Source: Thiococcus pfennigii (GTDB lineage: Bacteria > Pseudomonadota > Gammaproteobacteria > Chromatiales > Chromatiaceae). From it: DNA of 64,000 nt. Numbering within the stretch: position 1 is the stretch's first letter; each line of letters opens with the position of its first letter. The notes below the pieces were generated by a model, which had not been told where the DNA came from, made no database searches, and saw nothing but the letters and a program-made list of their open reading frames with translations. Made by a program: the position numbers and the translations under genes. The stretch lies in contig NZ_NRRW01000004.1 of the NCBI RefSeq assembly GCF_016583835.1, positions 60,063 to 124,062 of the forward strand, read 5' to 3'. Positions 62,939 through 64,000 of the stretch are shown piece by piece.

Positions 62939-63662
62939 TAGTATTCGCTGACTTCAATTGAACAACTTTAAGTTCTTGAAGCGCCGAGAAGACGTTTTCC
63001 ATCTGATCTACAACAGCTTTTTCCGAGCATTTCCTTTCGTACAAATATCCGAGCATTTGTACTGTAGAATTGAAACAGGCTTCGCTATTCTGGTAACGAT
63101 ATGCCGCGAACTTCCAATCTACTCCGACCGGAATGTCGGGACGCGAACAAGCGTTTTTCAGCTCTAGGGAAGGATGAACCGCTAGGTCTCTGTACTTCAT
63201 TATGTCAATAATGGCTTGCCGAAACTGCTCGAACACGCTTTTGTCCAGCGCGTAAACGCGCCGGATAACCTCGGCGACTTGCTTCGCTCTTGACGTCTTT
63301 TTCTCCTTCCAATGTTCGATATCGGATTCCGATAGCTTCGCATATGGACGGAGTTGGTCGTACAACGCATCAAGCGCGATACCACACGATACAAAAACCT
63401 GCATTGATGGCTCTAGCTCTGATATCAGAAGCGCTTTCTGGCTTTCCGTGTCTTCAGACCACTCTTCAACCAAGGCTTGCGATGCACTTTTCGCTAGCCG
63501 GAGGTTATCGCGGGCGATTCTGATCCAGATAGGTAGTACATTGTACGCTGTAGAAAGAATAAGTTTGGAACCACTTTCCGCGTTGTCTCCAAGGCTGATT
63601 GTAAAGTCCCCAGGAAGAATCCCGACTTTCATGCCCCGAAAGATGAGCACCCCTTTGGACAT
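62922..63662 (-). CDS. HEPN-like cassette protein of unknown function
   Basis: A 246-residue, mostly helical protein I do not recognise as a named family. It contains KYRDLAVHPS (156-165), an R-x4-H motif in a helix typical of HEPN ribonuclease domains, and long helices around 85-155. ATG 63662 has GGGG 8 bases upstream. Its cassette boundaries are well defined (GTTGGGC start, GCCCAAC end). It could be an independent defence or stress cassette. It is not an adenosine deaminase. Confidence 0.7.
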   Translation of the reverse strand: MSKGVLIFRGMKVGILPGDFTISLGDNAESGSKLILSTAYNVLPIWIRIARDNLRLAKSASQALVEEWSEDTESQKALLISELEPSMQVFVSCGIALDALYDQLRPYAKLSESDIEHWKEKKTSRAKQVAEVIRRVYALDKSVFEQFRQAIIDIMKYRDLAVHPSLELKNACSRPDIPVGVDWKFAAYRYQNSEACFNSTVQMLGYLYERKCSEKAVVDQMENVFSALQELKVVQLKSANTSPTSE

Positions 63663-63678
63663 TGTTCATCCCCTTGTA

Positions 63679-63741
63679 GCCCAACGCCAAGCCTCAGCGG
63701 AGCGCCCCCTTTTGCGCGTCCGCTGGAGGCGCATGTTAGAA
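63679..63741 (-). repeat. attC site upstream of the HEPN-like cassette
   Basis: A 63-bp site on the minus strand from TTCTAAC (63741-63735) to GTTGGGC (63685-63679). Arms GCCTCCAGCGGA and TCCGCTGAGGC pair with one extra unpaired C, the asymmetry that defines the recombined strand. Confidence 0.88.
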
Positions 63742-63742
63742 A

Positions 63743-63853
63743 TTAGTATTCTATATTCTCTCGCTCGATTACCATCTGAAGAAAAACAAGGTATTGCTTT
63801 TTTACATCTTTATGACTAAACTGAAGTTTCTCATTTCCGCATAGCGAGATCAT
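63743..63853 (-). CDS. Possible 36-residue cassette ORF
   Basis: An ATG-started frame (MISLCGNEKLQFSHKD...) that stops 2 bases before the attC site at 63679-63741, where a cassette gene should end. No ribosome-binding site is visible and the frame is short, so it may be only the tail of a cassette that continues beyond the window or chance. Confidence 0.25.
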   Translation of the reverse strand: MISLCGNEKLQFSHKDVKKQYLVFLQMVIERENIEY

Positions 63854-64000
63854 AATATAAGCAAACACTAATAAACGCGCATATTAGTGAAAGCTTATTG
63901 ACGAATGCCATGCGGCGGCAATGACAAAAAGGGTGTGACAAGCGCGGGCAAATCGGCGAATAAACAAGCAGTTAAAGGTGAATACGGGCTCGCTTCGGCG
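63854..64000. other. AT-rich end of window, nothing recognised
   Basis: About 150 bases of low-GC sequence belonging to the next cassette or to the array leader. No integrase reading frame or attI could be identified before the window ends. Confidence 0.4.

Larger units (their letters stand above)
61382..64000 (-). mobile_element. Integron gene-cassette array (right end runs out of the window)
   Basis: Genes on the minus strand are separated by attC-like hairpins. R-box pairing supports true cassettes. The HAM1/SIR2 cassette starts with GTTAGCT and ends with its complement AGCTAAC. The HEPN-like cassette starts with GTTGGGC and ends with GCCCAAC. Base composition drops markedly compared with the rest of the window. 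No integrase gene is inside the window; it could lie beyond 64000, or the array could lack one. Confidence 0.82.

Noticed and set aside
62922..63662. KomA deaminase for the HAM1/SIR2 pair
   Set aside because: The protein is helical with a HEPN-type R-x4-H motif and lacks the His/Asp zinc motifs of adenosine deaminases; it also lies in a separate cassette.

Overview
The window is 64 kb of high-GC DNA with tightly packed, operon-organised genes and gammaproteobacterial-type proteins. It carries many anaerobic enzymes: class III ribonucleotide reductase, ferredoxin-dependent 2-oxoacid oxidoreductase, an HdrABC/Flx complex and a CODH-family protein. This suggests an anaerobic or phototrophic gammaproteobacterium, most likely a purple sulfur bacterium (Chromatiaceae). 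A Thioflavicoccus-like organism is my guess from gene content, not something the sequence proves. No rRNA, tRNA or CRISPR array was seen.

Layout. 0-5.5 kb: a periplasmic glycerophosphodiesterase, then an NrdR-controlled anaerobic ribonucleotide reductase whose glycyl-radical domain is a separate small gene, plus its activase. 5.5-9.3 kb: a restriction-modification pair and a RES/Xre toxin-antitoxin pair. 9.3-20.3 kb: a hypothetical membrane protein, a three-gene RND efflux operon, and a methyltransferase/glycosyltransferase cluster. 20.7-34.2 kb: a minus-strand run of 15 genes. Its first 13 genes encode TfrB/SdhB-like, SdhA-like, HdrC, HdrB, KorD, KorA, KorB, KorC, HdrA, FlxD/MvhD, FlxC, FlxB and FlxA proteins. 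Two ferritin-like diiron proteins follow. 34.9-41.4 kb: an ATP-grasp ligase, then a minus-strand operon with a CooS-family protein (histidine-rich tail, altered C-cluster ligand) and a NitT/TauT-type ABC importer, then a methyltransferase. 41.8-47.8 kb: a pRiA4b ORF-3-like protein, a TPR protein, a two-component system and hypotheticals. 47.9-54.1 kb: ribE-ribBX-ribH-nusB-thiL-pgpA and a lone BatD-like protein. 54.1-61.3 kb: two P-loop ATPases behind a perfect 38-bp palindrome, two toxin-antitoxin modules, an orphan MNT nucleotidyltransferase and gene remnants. 61.4-64 kb: AT-richer DNA that reads as an integron cassette array on the minus strand. Three attC-like hairpins have matching R-box pairs. 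The cassettes carry a HEPN-like gene and a HAM1 + SIR2 gene pair.

Two systems stand out. (1) The 13-gene run can be read as one redox machine. Flx-HdrABC would oxidise NADH and bifurcate electrons. The low-potential branch (ferredoxin) would feed 2-oxoglutarate:ferredoxin oxidoreductase. The high-potential branch would run through HdrBC to a fumarate-reductase-like pair. Together these are two redox steps of the reductive TCA cycle. (2) The HAM1 + SIR2 cassette resembles the sensor/effector half of the Kongming anti-phage system, with catalytic-position substitutions in HAM1 and no recognisable deaminase gene nearby.
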